Assembly: GCA_910591455.2 (NCBI GenBank)
Contig: OU342808.1
Location: 21,249,214-21,313,213, forward strand
Length of the DNA: 64,000 nt
Origin: Pholis gunnellus
Lineage: Eukaryota; Chordata; Actinopteri; Perciformes; Pholidae
Direction of reading: 5' to 3'
In this document: positions 35,201-46,106 of the stretch, piece after piece
Numbering within the stretch: the stretch's first letter is position 1
Layout of the letters: every line of letters starts with the position of its first letter
Notes under the pieces: generated by a model
What the model saw: the letters and a program-made list of their open reading frames with translations, nothing else
What the model was told of the DNA's origin: nothing
The model's database searches: none
Program-made: the position numbers and the translations under genes

Positions 35201-35544
35201 TAGTTGTATCAAATATCTTATTCCATCATGACAGAAAGATCTGATTTGCTGTCTACCATCTGACTGAATCCACGTGAATGCAGCATCGATGAATACCAGT
35301 ACACATTTAAACAATTTGGATTAAGTTGCATTCCTCTGTTTAGTGGTATTAAAATGATGACGTTGTACTCACCTATCCTGTGTAACTTTATTACAGGTTT
35401 CCAAACGATATCCAACAGTTTGCTCTGACGGTCGATCTCTTCCTTGTACTCGAAGATAGTTTTTTCAATAACTCTGAATATTTCTTCAGCAGCAGCAGAT
35501 AGTCGCTCGTTGACAAACTCTCTCAAATACTCAACTGACAACAT
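32281..35544 (-). CDS. ZNF-5: fish-type N-terminal domain plus 10 C2H2 fingers
   Basis: Exon 1 is 35544-35373 and exon 2 is 33554-32281, giving 481 residues. The first residues read MLSVEYL where its sisters have MSSVEYL, and RVIEKT replaces RVFEKT in the domain core. In the linker the first SUMO-type motif changes from IKEE to IKLE, still a match to the consensus; VKQE is kept. Ten fingers follow. Three use the GRSSSLIEH helix (3, 5 and 6), so this protein probably reads a repeated base pattern. It has four fingers fewer than ZNF-3 and ZNF-4, consistent with loss of whole 84-bp units. The intron is about 1.8 kb. Confidence 0.9.
33666..34138. mobile_element. LTR-like block in the ZNF-5 intron, right end lost
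   Basis: It is closely related to 25659-26153, starts TGCTGTAGAATATTTC and breaks off after TACTGTGTTTCGT, where the ZNF-4 copy continues to CCATTACA. The break joins directly to the inverted-repeat DNA. Confidence 0.55.
34139..35040. repeat. rearranged inverted-repeat segment in the ZNF-5 intron
   Basis: 34139-34700 corresponds to the left arm of the ZNF-4 inverted repeat. 34760-35040 corresponds to the outer part of the right arm. Only a short palindromic overlap remains (CTTATGTGTTGAAACAGGAA at 34143 against its complement near 34760). Most of the right arm was deleted, so little foldback potential remains. Confidence 0.65.
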
Positions 35545-35650
35545 TGTTGTTTACTCTCAAATGGAATAATTATCTCCGCAATGACTACGATATCATTTTC
35601 CAGCCAACTCCATGCGTGCGAGCAGCGAACGCTGCAAGCGGCTGTGTTGT

Positions 35651-35690
35651 TTACTTCCGCTGGATGTCACACTGTCAAATTCCGACTGTA
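35651..35690 (-). promoter_or_regulatory. ZNF-family promoter module, ZNF-5
   Basis: TTACTTCCGCTGGATGTCAC is followed by ACTGTCAAATTCCGACTG, about 110 bp upstream of the ATG. Confidence 0.6.
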
Positions 35691-36004
35691 GAAGCGAGTT
35701 ACTTTGTTTTGTTCCGCTTTTTTATTGTTGTGCTCCTTCTTCTCTCAGTTTGAATAGTTTGAATAGTAGATATCAAACTGATAGCAGGTGCATACCGCCG
35801 CCTACTGTACGGGAGTTTGAAACACCATATGTATTATATCCTACCCACCAGCCCTGTGTTGTTTAAAAAGGAAAAACGTGAGAAACACGTGAAAGCCTGT
35901 AATTCTCACCATCCACCATAAGAGGAAAGTCAAAGCTATGTGCCTATAGATACAAGGACTGCAGGAACATTAACTGGTTTGTTGATTGAGTGGAAGTGTT
36001 ATTT

Positions 36005-36009
<5 letters not shown>

Positions 36010-36089
<80 letters not shown>

Positions 36090-36096
36090 ATATATA
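36010..36096. repeat. (TA)n microsatellite specific to the ZNF-5 block
   Basis: About 87 bp of almost perfect TA repeats, with one TTTA interruption. The two sister blocks have only ATATTTTATATAC at this position (20780 and 29739), so the expansion followed the duplication. Confidence 0.95.
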
Positions 36097-37195
36097 AGTG
36101 TTATATTGTTCTTGCAGATAGTTATGGTGGAGCTATTTCATTTTTACTAGGTTCACACACTGACACATCATTTAACAAGAGATCATATTTAATTCACTAT
36201 ACATTTTGGTTTATAAAAATCTTAATCAGCAAATAACTACAGCTGTCAAATAAATGTAGTGGACTAAAAATTACAATTTTTGCCTGTAAAGTATATGTAA
36301 CATAAAATGAAAGTAGGCAGAATCAAAGCACAAATACCTTCAAATTGATTTTTATTTTTTAATGTTCAATATTTCATGAGTAATTCCCATGAAATCTTAG
36401 CCATCTGAGGACAAAACGTTGTACATCAATACAGTATTTAGGTAAATGTAGTTACATTCCACCAGCTTGTTCAACATGAGGAAGCTCCACTGATCAAACC
36501 ATCAGTATCCATCAGCTACGGTATTAAATCATTAATTAACAATCTACAGCCAGTGAGATGAAACATTGAAACACCTCTCACATGGTATAACTCACTCATA
36601 AAATAACTATTCTTCACTATGACTACTCTTACTCTTGAGGCCAGTGAGACACATCTGCAGCCTTGATGAACAGAATATAGGTAAAGCTTTAGACCTCAGT
36701 GTGAATCTGGTATTCTTACATCATCACCTCCCAACGCTTCATTGTTAGAATACATACATGAGATCAAAAAAGAGCATTTTGTTGCTCACTTCCCTTTGAG
36801 CCCTGATCCTTACTGTTTATTCACTTTTCCTTACTATTGCTGAGGCTGATTCTTTCACAGCACCATGTAGCACACCATCTACAATTTGTGTTTGTGTGCC
36901 ACCTCTAAAAACCAAAACTATTTCATCAAGTTGATGAAATTACAAAATACATAAAATTATAAAATAAATGAAACGTAGACAAAAAAGAAAAGTTGTCTGT
37001 TGTACTGATGACAAAATGACTGACTCACCTATACAGAGAGGCTCTCAGCCTAAACATCACTGTTCACAATCTACTCAGATTACTGAGTAAATACATTCTA
37101 AAAACAAAATAAAAATCAAATTGGTCAAACATTTGCAGGAACTATGAACTCAAGAACTTAATTGTCTTCCATGTATTTTCCAAATACAAGGCTAC
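36097..37195. other. intergenic copy of the duplicated block
   Basis: It is collinear with 20815-21893. It leads into the complete 3' end of ZNF-6, the parent form of the two truncated remnants. No gene is seen. Confidence 0.5.
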
Positions 37196-37450
37196 TTGTC
37201 CGTATGCAATCTTTTGTGCCTTGACAATTGATGCCAATCACAGTATGTCTTCCTGCAGGTCTTGCAGAGTTATGGCTCCTCCTCAGTGTGGGCTCTTCTC
37301 ATGTGAACCAACATGGAACCTCTGTGTCTGAACTCTTGTCCACAAGTTTTGCAAGAATACGGCTTCTCACCTGTGTGTGTTCTCATGTGGGCCATCAAGC
37401 TACTACTTTGTCCAAAATCTTTTCCACAAGTTTTGCAAGAATACGGCTTC
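37196..37450 (-). pseudogene. disrupted 3' part of ZNF-6: two fingers behind a frameshift
   Basis: Fingers CGKDFGQSSSLMAH and CGQEFRHRGSMLVH lie between the present stop at 37453-37451 and an older stop at 37272-37270. They are off frame because GTGTGTGTT, usual in this linker, is GTGTGTT near 37455. After the old stop the fossil finger CRKTYCDWHQLSRHKRLH is intact. The lesion is a 2-bp loss in a TG run and could also be an assembly error. Confidence 0.75.
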
Positions 37451-38888
37451 TCACCTGTGTGTTCTCATGTGGGCCATCAAGTGTCTACTACGTCCAAAAT
37501 CTTTTCCACATGTTTTGCAAGAATACGGCTTCTCACCTGTGTGTGTTTTCATGTGTACCATCAAGCTACTACTTTGTCCAAAATCTTTTCCACATGTTTT
37601 GCAAGAATACGGCCTCTCACCTGTGTGTGTTCTCATGTGGACAATCAAGTGAGTACTATGTCCAAAATCTTTTCCACATGTTTTGCAAGAATACGGCTTC
37701 TCACCTGTGTGTGTTCTCATGTGGGCCATCACGTGACTACTTTGTCCAAAATCTTTTCCACATGTTTTGCAAGAATACGGCTTCTCACCTGTGTGTGTTC
37801 TCATGTGGGCCATCAAGTGACTACTTTGTCCAAAATCTTTTTCACATGTTTTGCAAGAATACGGCTTCTCCCCTGTGTGTCTTCTCATGTGGGCAATCAA
37901 GTGACAACTATATTGAAAATCTTTTCCACATGTTTTGCAAGAATGCGGCTTGTCACTTTTGTGGATTTTTATATGAGTGTTCAATGAGGATATCTTACTG
38001 AATCTTTTCTCACAGAAGCTGCAAGAATGTGACTTCTCATCTGAGTGGGTTCTCAGGTGTTTGTCGAAATGTGACCTGAACTTGAAAGCTTCTCCACACG
38101 TGTCACATTGGAAAAGTGATTTACCTGTTTGAGGATCACTGCAAGTCTTTGACAAGTTGTTAATATAGTTACAGTGACTTCTGTTTTCGTGATGACTTTT
38201 CTTTGGTTCTGGCTCTGAATCGCTAGTTGATTCTGAGTCTTCATGCTCGCTTCCTTTCTGATCTTGGCTCTCAGCTACATGAGAGTTGTTGGAGAGGAGC
38301 TGGTGGTCTCTTGTTGGTTCTGGTTCAGTGTGGTTACTTTCCTCATAAATAGGAGTCAACATGAAGGTCTCAGTCTCCTGCTTCAGTTCAAGCTGCTCTC
38401 CCTCCTGACTGGTGCAGGGTTCCTCCTGTTCCTCTTTGATCTGTGGAGGATCTGGGTCCTCTTGGTCCAGACTGGAGTTCCTCTCCTGAATACAGAGCTG
38501 CTGGTCAGAGAGAACCTCCTCCTCCTTAGAGACATGTTGCTGTGGGAGCTCTGGAGGGACAGAGAGCAACATAAATAAGATACGACTGTGATGAGAGAAA
38601 AACAGATATTAAGCAGAAAGATACTAGTAACGTTTTGTATTTAAATCATTGGGATCCTTTATTAATTTACAGGTCATATAAGCCCTGTTTTTTTTTACCA
38701 TATAAGTTGTACTCACCTATCCTGTGTAACTTTATTTCGGGTTTCCAAAAAATATTCAACAGTTTGTTCTGACGGTTGATCTCGTCCTGGTACTCGACGA
38801 TAGTTTTTTCAAAAACTCCAAATATTTCTTCAGCAGCAGCAGATAGTCTCTCGTTGACAAACTTTCTCAAACACACAACTGACGACAT
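37451..38888 (-). CDS. ZNF-6: fish-type N-terminal domain plus 8 C2H2 fingers, C-terminally shortened
   Basis: Exon 1 is 38888-38717 and exon 2 is 38550-37451, giving 423 residues as the frame stands. The N-terminal domain is of the VVCLRKF subtype shared with ZNF-1 and ZNF-2, but with YQDEINRQNK in the acidic helix. The linker has IKEE and LKQE. Eight fingers are read, five of them with a GQSS, GHST or GRSR helix start. The protein ends HMRTHR, where the linker frame is lost. The gene combines a ZNF-1-type 5' half with a distinct 3' half that was also the source of the two truncated remnants. A LINE 3' end lies in its promoter. Confidence 0.88.
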
Positions 38889-38985
38889 TGCTTCTTAATT
38901 ACAATTAAGGTGACTCTTTTTAAGTTTGACTGATATGAACTTCCTTCCCGCGACTAGCGCCCGTATTCTGTTTACTTCCGCTAGA

Positions 38986-39575
38986 AGTCTTCTTCTTCTT
39001 CTTCTTCTTTAAATTTGATTGGCGGGTCGCAACCAACTTGAATAGGTTTATACCGCCACTTACTGTACCGGAGTGAGCAGTTTCAGGATAAAAGTTTCAT
39101 CACTGTTCTAAATTATAATAATAACACATTACAAAACAAATGTATCTATAAATGAATAAATAACTAAACCCAAACAACTACTAACAACTAAATCCTACGG
39201 TATAATCCTGTTTCTTTAAGAAATTGCAACAGTGCCCTGCAGCACTCACGCCATTCTTCGTCCGCTGCAAGAACTCCCTCCAAACTCCACTTCTGTCCCA
39301 ACTGACACATTTTTGGCTTCAAGATGTTCCTGTGAATTGTATCTTCGACATTTTAGGATTACATGTTCCACGTCTTCAGTAAAATTACAAATAGTGCATT
39401 TCTTCCTTAATCCCCAGTATCTCTATGGCTGCCTGTACGATTGTCTTAATTCTGTCACTTTTTCTCTTTTGTTGAATTGCCAAATTCATAGTTTTGCCGA
39501 TGAAGGCCACGAAACAGATCTATAATTGTTTCTATAATTAGCGTGTCCTCATTTATCCAGCCGGCGAGCAGCAAC
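38986..39575 (-). mobile_element. internally deleted Nimb/I-type LINE upstream of ZNF-6
   Basis: It has the same structure as 14950-15715: ORF1 C-terminus, ORF2 C-terminus, 3' UTR and a short GAA tail (about 8 units). The junction with the host sequence TTTACTTCCGCTAGAA matches that of ZNF-2. The insertion truncates the promoter module found intact in other family members. Confidence 0.7.
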
Positions 39576-40611
39576 ATCAAAACACCTTTTGCATGTTAAA
39601 CCTGAACACTCTAAAAATAACTTTTCTTCACTAAGACTACTTTTTCTTTTGTAGACAGACACACACATCTGCAGACTCGATGAAAACTAATTGTTTATAA
39701 CTTCAGACTTCAGCATGAATCTGGTATTCTTACATCACCACCGTATGCAGCTTTATTGTTAGAATACATACATGAGATCAAATAACGGAAAATGTAGAAC
39801 AACATCGACAATTTATGTGCGTCATCTCTAAAGTCCACTAAAACAAAACATGTCAAGTTGAACCAATTACAAAAAACAAAACAATACATCAACATATAAA
39901 ATAAAATGCCATGCTGCAAACAGAAAAGACAATACTCTAGTTGACAGGATGACAACACAAGTCACCCAACACCACTAGAGAGTTAACAACCCACTGATAT
40001 AATCCATTCTTGTAACAATGTGTAGGAGGCTTCATACAGAACTGTCAAATACTACTTGAGGTATACATGCATCTTGAGTTCTTGTTGAATAATACACTAA
40101 ACGTGAACTGACATTCATTGCAACAAACAAGATCACACCATTAACAGCAACCACTGTGAAAGTAACATGTTTACTTGTTTTAGATTACAATTTTTTTTTA
40201 AATATACTGTTTGCTAAAAGAAATGTCAGTAATATAGTTGAATAAAGGGATACTTTCGATTAAGATATGGTCATCTCAACGTTATTTAAAACATTTTACA
40301 TTCTTACAGAGACATAGTTATTGCAAAAGTGTATTTCATTCAGTTAGTGAACAAGTCTCCACGGGAGTTTCAACTTGATGCTTTCTCCTGTTTGTTGATC
40401 ATCAGGTGTTTATTTTAACCATGTGATTGGAGTAACATTCTTCCCTCAAGTGCTGCAATTATGTGGCTCCTCATTTCTGAGTTCTTGTGAGTTTTGAGCA
40501 TTAAGCACTAGAATCGTCTCCCACATATTTGACAAATACAAGGCTACTTGTCTATTGTCTTCGTCCCTTATATGACACGTTAAAATACTTTTCCTTGCAG
40601 ATTTTGCAAAA
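39576..40611 (-). other. paralogous 3' flank of ZNF-7
   Basis: The family 3' flank lacks the LTRs seen elsewhere and has relic finger halves next to the stop. No gene is seen. Confidence 0.5.
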
Positions 40612-41836
40612 TTAAAGCTTTAAACCGTTGTGGGGTCTTCTCATGTGGACTGCCAGGTCACCACTAAGTCTGAACGTTTTCCCACATAAGAGGCAGGTAA
40701 ATGGCTTCTCACCTGTGTGGATTCTCATGTGGACTGTCAAGTCACCATTACGTCTGAAATCTTTGCCACATATTTTGCAAGAATATGGTTTCTCACCTGT
40801 ATGGATGGTTAGATGAGTGTTCAATGCTGATTTGTGACTGAATCTATTACCACACATTTTGCAAGAAAATGGTTTCTCACCTGAGTGACTTCTCAGGTGA
40901 ATGATCAAGCTTGACGGACAGATAAATTCTTTTTCACACGTGTCACATTTAAAAGTCTTATATGAATGAGGCCATTCACCTGTGTGTACTATCAGATGTC
41001 TCTGCAAATGTGACTTATACTCGAAATTTTTGTTACACGTGGCACATTGGAAAGTATTTTTACCCATGTGAGTATTACTGTCAATCTTTGATGTAGTCGG
41101 GTTAGATTGACTCTTTGTGAGATTTTTCCTTTTGGCACGTCTTTTCTTAACTTTCGGCTCTGCATGTTTAGTTGATCCTGAGCCTCCCTTCTTGGCTTGT
41201 TTGTGATCTTGGCTCTCAGCTGTATGAGAGTTATGTGAGAGGAGCTGGTGGTCACTTTCTGGTCCTGATACCACAGAGCTTATAACGGGTAAGTTGATAG
41301 TGTCATCACGATTGAGGTTTGGAGTCTCAACTTCACTGTGGTCCCTTTCCTCATAGGTAGGAGTCAACATGAAGGTCTCAGTCTCCTGCTGCAGTTCAAG
41401 CTGCTCTCCCTCCTGACTGGTGCAGAGTTTCTCCTGTTCCTCTTTGATCTGTGGAGGATCTGGTTCCTCTTGGTCCAGACTGAAGTTCCTCTCCTGAATA
41501 CAGAGCTGCTGGTCAGAGAGAACCTCCTTCTCCTTAGAGACATGTTGCTGTGGGAGCTCTGGAGGGACAGAGAGCAAAATAAATAGGAGACGACTGTGAT
41601 GGGGAAGAGGAAAATGCAAACATGCGAACATTTAAACAATTAATTTGTTCTTTGTTGTACAAACCTATCCTGTGTAACTGTATTACAGGTTTCCAAACGA
41701 TATCCAACAGTCTGCGCTGACGGTCGATCTCTTCCTCGTACTCAACGATCGTATTTTTAAAAACTCCAAATATTTCTTCAGCAGCAGCAGATAGTCGCTC
41801 GTTGACAAAGTCTCTTAAATAGTCAACCGAAGACAT
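40612..41836 (-). CDS. ZNF-7: fish-type N-terminal domain plus 5 C2H2 fingers
   Basis: Exon 1 is 41836-41665 and exon 2 is 41558-40612, giving 372 residues with an intron of about 106 bp. The domain is the VDYLRDF subtype with FKNTIVEYEEEIDRQRR. In the linker IKEE is kept and the second SUMO-type site is LQQE. The basic stretch KVKKRRAKRK is shared with ZNF-2 and ZNF-8. Finger 1 ends with the aberrant linker HTGEWPHSYKT. Finger 5 ends HMRRPH, with four residues between its histidines. With only five fingers it probably binds a site of about 15 bp or less. Confidence 0.92.
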
Positions 41837-41989
41837 TGTTGCTTAGTTACAAACGATTGCAACTGAAAAAACTCATCTCAGTTAATACCATACATCCGTA
41901 GAGCTGAAAACAATAGCAGCTGTGTCGTTTACCTCCTTTATCTTCTTCTGTTTCTTCACTGGGATGATGCTGCTGATGCTTCTTCTTTT

Positions 41990-42570
41990 TCTTCTTCTTC
42001 TTCTTCTTCTTCTTCTTCTTCTTCTTCTTCTTCTTCTTCTCACTTTTTTGGCGGATGGCATTCAGTGAAAGGTACATTACCGCCACCTACTGTATTTGGA
42101 GTGTGGACCGGAGTAACCTATCCCCTTACCAAAACTAAACAATAAATAAATAAATAAAACAAAAAATAAAAAAGGAGTTCTCCATTTCAGTGACTTAAAT
42201 TGTTTTACTCAATCCTGTTTCTTTCACGTATTGTAGTACGTTTCCTGCCCCCAAGGTTAATGCATTCACTGGGATTGTATGGAGTCCACTGTAGTGTATT
42301 GCTGCCCCCTGTTGGAACTAATCAGTTACTACGCCATCTTCTTTCTTTCTATTTTACATTATATTCATCCTTTTTATGAGACCAGTGCGTCTCTCAAAAA
42401 AGTCACACATCCATCTCGCTCCTCTACCTTTCCCTTCATGGTCTACAGCACGTATTACTGATATTTCTTTCAATCCCGTTTTGCTTATTTCAGTTAACAT
42501 CACTTCTCTTTTTTCCCCCAAAACAAACTGGGACTGTCCGGAGGGACAGATAATCACAGAGCAGTAACTT
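41990..42570 (-). mobile_element. decayed LINE 3' region with GAA tail upstream of ZNF-7
   Basis: An approximately 17-unit TTC run (41990-42040) is followed by a 3' UTR-like block (GCGGATGGCATTCAGTG, ACCGCCACCTACTGT) that resembles, but is not identical to, the LINE ends at ZNF-1, ZNF-2 and ZNF-6. 42280-42570 is also present beside ZNF-8 (45115-45354). This is probably a second LINE lineage of the same clade. Confidence 0.5.
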
Positions 42571-43734
42571 GGTGCATTAATACTTAGTGCATGTGCCTTC
42601 AAAATAATTTTAATGTAAAAACAGTCTTAACTGTTAAAGTATAAATTAAGTTCTGTATAGTTCCTCAATATGTTCCTCTCTGTGGACGTCTGATTTAAAA
42701 TATGTGGAGTTTATGACTAACTTCTCGATGCAACCATCTCCTGTGTGCTCAGAAACGATGACACATTTTTCATGGAGTACTATAATAACAAAAACTACCA
42801 CATTTACAAACCAACAGTGACTAATATGTACATTTTAATGATAATGTAACTTAAATTATTTGTTATTCTGGCTACTTAAATTGTAATGTAATCCAACCTG
42901 CATGTGCTATTATGTGCGTGACTTGAGGGGTTGTTCATAGCGTTTCCACAACATAACCGAGAGCAGCCAGTTCAATACTCTCGTCCATAAACTACCAGTT
43001 GAACTGCAATATGATCCTGAACATAACTTTTCTCTTTAAGATGGCAATGTTATCCATTTCGTGGAGCTCTGATGGATAATTCATTCTCAGCTAAAGTAAC
43101 ATACGATAACTTTGGAGTACTTTTTCAGTAAACACAAGATTTTCCAGGACATTTTATTTTTCCTCTTATTTTCAACGACTGTGAACTCGGTCAACTTTTT
43201 CACAGATATTTTCAGGTGTTCAAGGACGTGTGGAAACCCCGATTGTTGGCTTAGAATCTCATTTGTATGCCATCTATCATTTCTATCACTGCTACTGGAT
43301 ATTGAAAGAGCTTTACTTTCATAATCTACAGTTGACATGTTGCAGACGGAAAAAAAAGAAGAGACTAGTTGACAAGAAGGCAACATAAAGTGACCCAACA
43401 CCACAAGAGAAAGAGAGACTTCCTCAGATTCAACAGAGTTCACAATCAACTCATATATCTGGGGTGGTGTATAAACATTGTAAAAAAAAAAGAATAATTT
43501 AACAGGTAAACATTTGTAAGAATTATGCACTAATTGTGCAACAAAGATGAGGGAGATTTTTTTACAGAAGTATTGTTTCTGACAAAAACGAGTAATATGA
43601 AGGAGAAAAAAAACAAGATTAGTTCAACAAAACTTGATGTCATTGCTCATAATATACTTCATTACAATAACATACTGTGACCTCTTTTGAATTGGAAAAC
43701 GTGTGTTTGATCATGAACCACGAGAACTGAATAG
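42571..43734. other. intergenic region between ZNF-7 and ZNF-8
   Basis: It contains diverged family 3' flank in its right half (GACAAGAAGGCAACATAAAGTGACCC near 43371). The short open frames have no recognised features. No gene is supported. Confidence 0.45.
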
Positions 43735-43842
43735 TCTCCCACAGGATTACCGCAGAGGGACGGCTTCTCACCAGTGGGCTCTTCTCACGTGGACCAAGCA
43801 GCCACCGGCCGACCTGCGGAATCTGCTTTGTTTGTTTGCCCC
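43735..43842 (-). pseudogene. decayed fifth finger behind the ZNF-8 stop
   Basis: After the present stop the gene strand still shows the outline of a finger that starts at SHKT(C). The cysteine codon TGT/TGC has become TGA, which creates the stop itself. Remnants RFRR and CLVHVRRAH follow in two frames. This resembles the final finger of the ZNF-6-like genes. Confidence 0.65.
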
Positions 43843-44983
43843 TCATGTTTTGTGAGAAAGTGCCTTCTCACCTGTGTGGATTCTCATGTGGACTCTCAAG
43901 TTACCACCAAGTCTGAAAGCTCTCCCACATGTTAAGCAAGAATACGGTTTCTCACCTGTATGGATGGTCAGATGAGAGTTCAATGCTGATTTGTGACTGA
44001 ATCTATTACCACATGTTTTGCAACAAAACGGTTTCTCACCTGAGTGAGTTCTCAGGTGAATGATCAAGCTTGACGGGTAGATGAATTCTTTTTCACACGT
44101 TTCACATTTTAAAGTGTTACATGAATCAGACCTTTCCCCCGTGTGTATGGTCAGATGACTCTGCAATTGTGACTTATACTTAAACGTTTTGTCACACGTG
44201 TCACAATGAATAAGCGTCTTACCCGTGTGAGTATTACTGTCAATCTTTGACGTAATCGGGTCAAATTTACTCTTTGTGAGATTTTTCCTTTTGGCACGTC
44301 TTTTCTTAACTTTCGGCTCTGCATGTTTAGTTGATCCAGAGTCTCTCTTCTTGGCTTGTTTGTGATCTTGGCTCTCAGCTGTATGAGAGTTGTTGGAGAG
44401 GAGCTGGTGGTCTCTTTCTGGTCCTGAAACCACAGAGCTTATAATGGGTAAGTTGATAGCGTCGTCAGGTTTGAGGTTTGAAGTCTCATCGTCACTGTGG
44501 TCACTTTCCTCATAAGGACTCAACATGAAGGTCTCAGTCTCCTGCTGCAGTTCAGGCTGCTCTCTCTCCTGACTGGTGCAGAGTTCCTCTTTGATCTGTG
44601 GAGGATCTGGGTCCTCTTGGTCCAGACTGGAGTTCCTCTCCTGAATACAGAGCTGCTGGTCAGAGAGAACCTGCTTCTCCTTACAGACATGTTGCAGTGG
44701 GAGCTCTGGAGGGACAGAGAGCAAAAGAAATAGGAGACGACTGTGATGGTGAAGAAGAAAATGCAAACATGCGAGAATTTAAACAATGAATTAGTTTTTT
44801 GTTGTACAAACCTATCCTGTGTAACTGTATTACAGGTTTCCAAACGATATCCAACAGTCTGCGCTGACGGTCGATCTCTTCCTCGTACTCAACGATCGCA
44901 TTTTTAAAAACTCCAAATATTTCTTCAGCAGCAGCAGATAGGCGCTCGTTGACAAAGTCTCTTAAATAGTCAACTGAAGACAT
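43843..44983 (-). CDS. ZNF-8: fish-type N-terminal domain plus 4 C2H2 fingers
   Basis: Exon 1 is 44983-44812 and exon 2 is 44705-43843, giving 344 residues. The domain matches ZNF-7 (VDYLRDF, FKNAIVEYEEE). The linker is shortened: the run after IKEE lacks the usual EQEE, and the following SUMO-type site is LQQE. The basic KVKKRRAKRK stretch is present. Four fingers remain. Linker 1 reads HTGERSDSCNT, a variant of the aberrant linker of ZNF-2 and ZNF-7. The protein ends TGEKALSHKT where a cysteine codon turned into a stop, so it is shorter than its ancestor. Confidence 0.9.
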
Positions 44984-45114
44984 TGTTGTTTAGTTACAAT
45001 GGACTGCAACTGAAATATATCTCAGTTAATAGCATACATCCATAGAGCTAAAAACAATAGCGGTGGTATAGTTTACCTCCCTTTTCTTCTTCTTCCATTT
45101 CTTTACTGAATTTA

Positions 45115-45354
45115 ATGGAGTCCGCTATACTTGCTGCCCCCTGCTGGAACTAGTCAGTTACTACGCCATCTTCTTTCTTTCTATTATATTCATCCTTTTT
45201 TAAGAGGTCAGTGCGTCTCTCAAAAAGGTCAAACATCCATCTCGCTCCTCTACCTTTCCCTTCATGCTCTACAACACTTATTACTGTCAATACCATTTTG
45301 CTTATTTCAGTTAACATCACTTCTCTTTCTTCCCCAAACTGAAATAAGGGCCTA
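45115..45354 (-). mobile_element. LINE relic upstream of ZNF-8
   Basis: This is a copy of 42280-42570 (TTGCTGCCCCCTGCTGGAAC, then ACTACGCCATC) without the GAA tail region. It ends where a ZNF fragment begins. Confidence 0.45.
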
Positions 45355-45510
45355 CATTTGAAAGTGTCACATTGGAAAAACCTCCATCACCTGCATGAGT
45401 ATTTCTGTTAATCTTTAAGTTACAGGTGTGTACATTGCTACTGTGACTTCTGCTTTTGTAATGTTTTACACTTGCCTTCTTTCTGATTTTGGCTCTCAGC
45501 AAATGTTAAC
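45355..45510 (-). pseudogene. fragment of a ZNF linker exon
   Basis: The minus strand reads the end of a family linker (AES/AKIRKK, KSRSHSSNV, NRNTHAG) and the start of finger 1 (FSNVTL, from FQCDTC) with a frameshift between. Neither an N-terminal exon nor further fingers are attached, so this is a dead gene piece. Confidence 0.7.
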
Positions 45511-46106
45511 CTGGTTCACATACTGATATTTTAACAAGGCATCATATCAAAGAAGCCAACTATGATTTTTTTTGTAATATCAATCACCGAAATAACTATA
45601 GCTGTGAGGGTGATGTAGTGGACTTAAAAGTACACATCAAATGTAATCAAGTTAAAACATATAAAAAAACACACTCATGTGTATTTATTTCTTTGGTTTT
45701 CGCTGTGTATTTACAGTTGATCCTGAGTTTCCATGGTTGCCTGTTTCATGTTGAAATAGCTTGTTGATATTGTAGGTTTTACAATATAATACATTATTAA
45801 TAAAAATATAATTCACAATAACAGCACAGGGTCTGCAATTTGTGTCACCTTATAAAATCTTTCATGTTGAATCAATCACAAATTACATGACAATATAGAA
45901 TACATATTTTTGTGTATATACAAGTAGCGAGCAGGATGAAAACATAAGTGACCCAACATCACTCGAGTGTTCATTCAGTAATAAGTCAAATATATTTAAA
46001 CACTTTCCCAGAAATTCATGTAGCTCCTCACTCGCGTGGGGGTCTGTTTGCACTCTTTTCAATTCAAACATGCTGCAGAATCTTTCCCCAAAAGGTGTCA
46101 TCGTTG
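45511..46106. other. intergenic region and ZNF-9 3' flank
   Basis: Near 46020-46100 the gene strand keeps outlines of a degenerate finger behind the ZNF-9 stop (PFGERFCSMFELKR). Otherwise nothing is recognised. Confidence 0.45.
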
